DNA of 5,358 nucleotides. Source: CAYNYM01 sp049366815 (GTDB lineage: Bacteria > Desulfobacterota > DSM-4660 > Desulfatiglandales > HGW-15). The DNA lies in the NCBI GenBank assembly GCA_049366815.1, contig JBMNCO010000252.1, forward strand, positions 1-5,358. Direction: 5' to 3'. The position numbers were made by a program, and so were the translations under genes. Every line of letters starts with the position of its first letter. Position 1 is the stretch's first letter. The notes beneath the pieces were generated by a model. The model was not told the origin of the DNA and searched no databases. It worked only from the letters and a program-made list of their open reading frames with translations. This document shows positions 5,233-5,358 of the stretch, piece by piece.

Positions 5233-5358
5233 TCAAGTTTCAATGACTATGGCGTTGTTGGGGCATTCGGCGGCGGCCTTTCGACATTTCTCCCACAACG
5301 ATTGGGGAATCTCCTCAACCGTCACGGTAGCCTTCTTGCTGCCTTCTTGAAAACGGAA
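5233..5358 (-). CDS. small ferredoxin, C-terminal part, cut by right edge
   Basis: Forty-one C-terminal residues are visible, starting FRFQEGSKKATVTV and ending CRKAAAECPNNAIVIET. This fits small single-cluster ferredoxins of the Thermotoga or Desulfovibrio type, which carry one 4Fe-4S cluster. There the VF-F segment follows the CxxCxxxC triplet, and the distal cysteine before a proline (ECPNNAI, C32 of the visible part) is the fourth ligand. The other Cys (C25) corresponds to the residue that can form a disulfide in such proteins. The first three ligands and the start lie beyond the window. It would carry low-potential electrons in the cytoplasm. The stop is TGA at 5233-5235, 12 bp before the TTG of the pncA remnant on the same strand, which suggests an operon. 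Confidence 0.8.
   Translation of the reverse strand, partial: FRFQEGSKKATVTVEEIPQSLWEKCRKAAAECPNNAIVIET

Overview
The window looks like a chromosomal piece from an anaerobic or microaerophilic, moderately GC-rich bacterium. A Desulfobacterota (deltaproteobacterial) sulfate reducer or syntroph is the best guess. The guess rests on the combination of a DUF3047 protein, rubrerythrin, a hemerythrin-like protein, an atypical long GAPDH-like protein and a small ferredoxin; no marker gene proves it. A run of exactly 100 N (1908-2007) shows this is a scaffolded draft or metagenome assembly, so broken genes here could be biological or assembly-made.

Layout, left to right: (1) The 3' part of a DUF3047 gene on + runs off the left edge. 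(2) A 95-residue piece on + matches only the C-terminal domain of tryptophanyl-tRNA synthetase; the catalytic core is absent. (3) A minus-strand cluster reads from 3018 down to 1124: hemerythrin-like protein, rubrerythrin (its tail lost in the N gap), a small cysteine-rich protein of unknown function, and exported Cu/Zn superoxide dismutase. (4) A 530-bp intergenic region (3019-3548) carries several inverted and direct repeats and separates this cluster from the divergent gene to its right. (5) An intact 428-residue GAPDH-like gene lies on +. (6) A minus-strand pair reads leftward from the right edge: the end of a small ferredoxin, then a nicotinamidase (pncA) remnant whose N- and C-terminal parts are joined out of frame with the middle missing.

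The minus-strand cluster makes sense as an oxygen and peroxide defence unit. A di-iron hemerythrin-like protein may bind O2 or iron, rubrerythrin reduces peroxide in the cytoplasm, and SodC removes superoxide in the periplasm. The tight spacing (21 bp between hemerythrin and rubrerythrin, 26 bp between the small protein and sodC) suggests co-transcription. The small Cys-rich protein sits inside this unit and is the least explained gene in the window. The GAPDH-like protein keeps the catalytic Cys and His but differs from ordinary GAPDH at several usually fixed positions. I saw no mobile element, CRISPR array, tRNA or rRNA.
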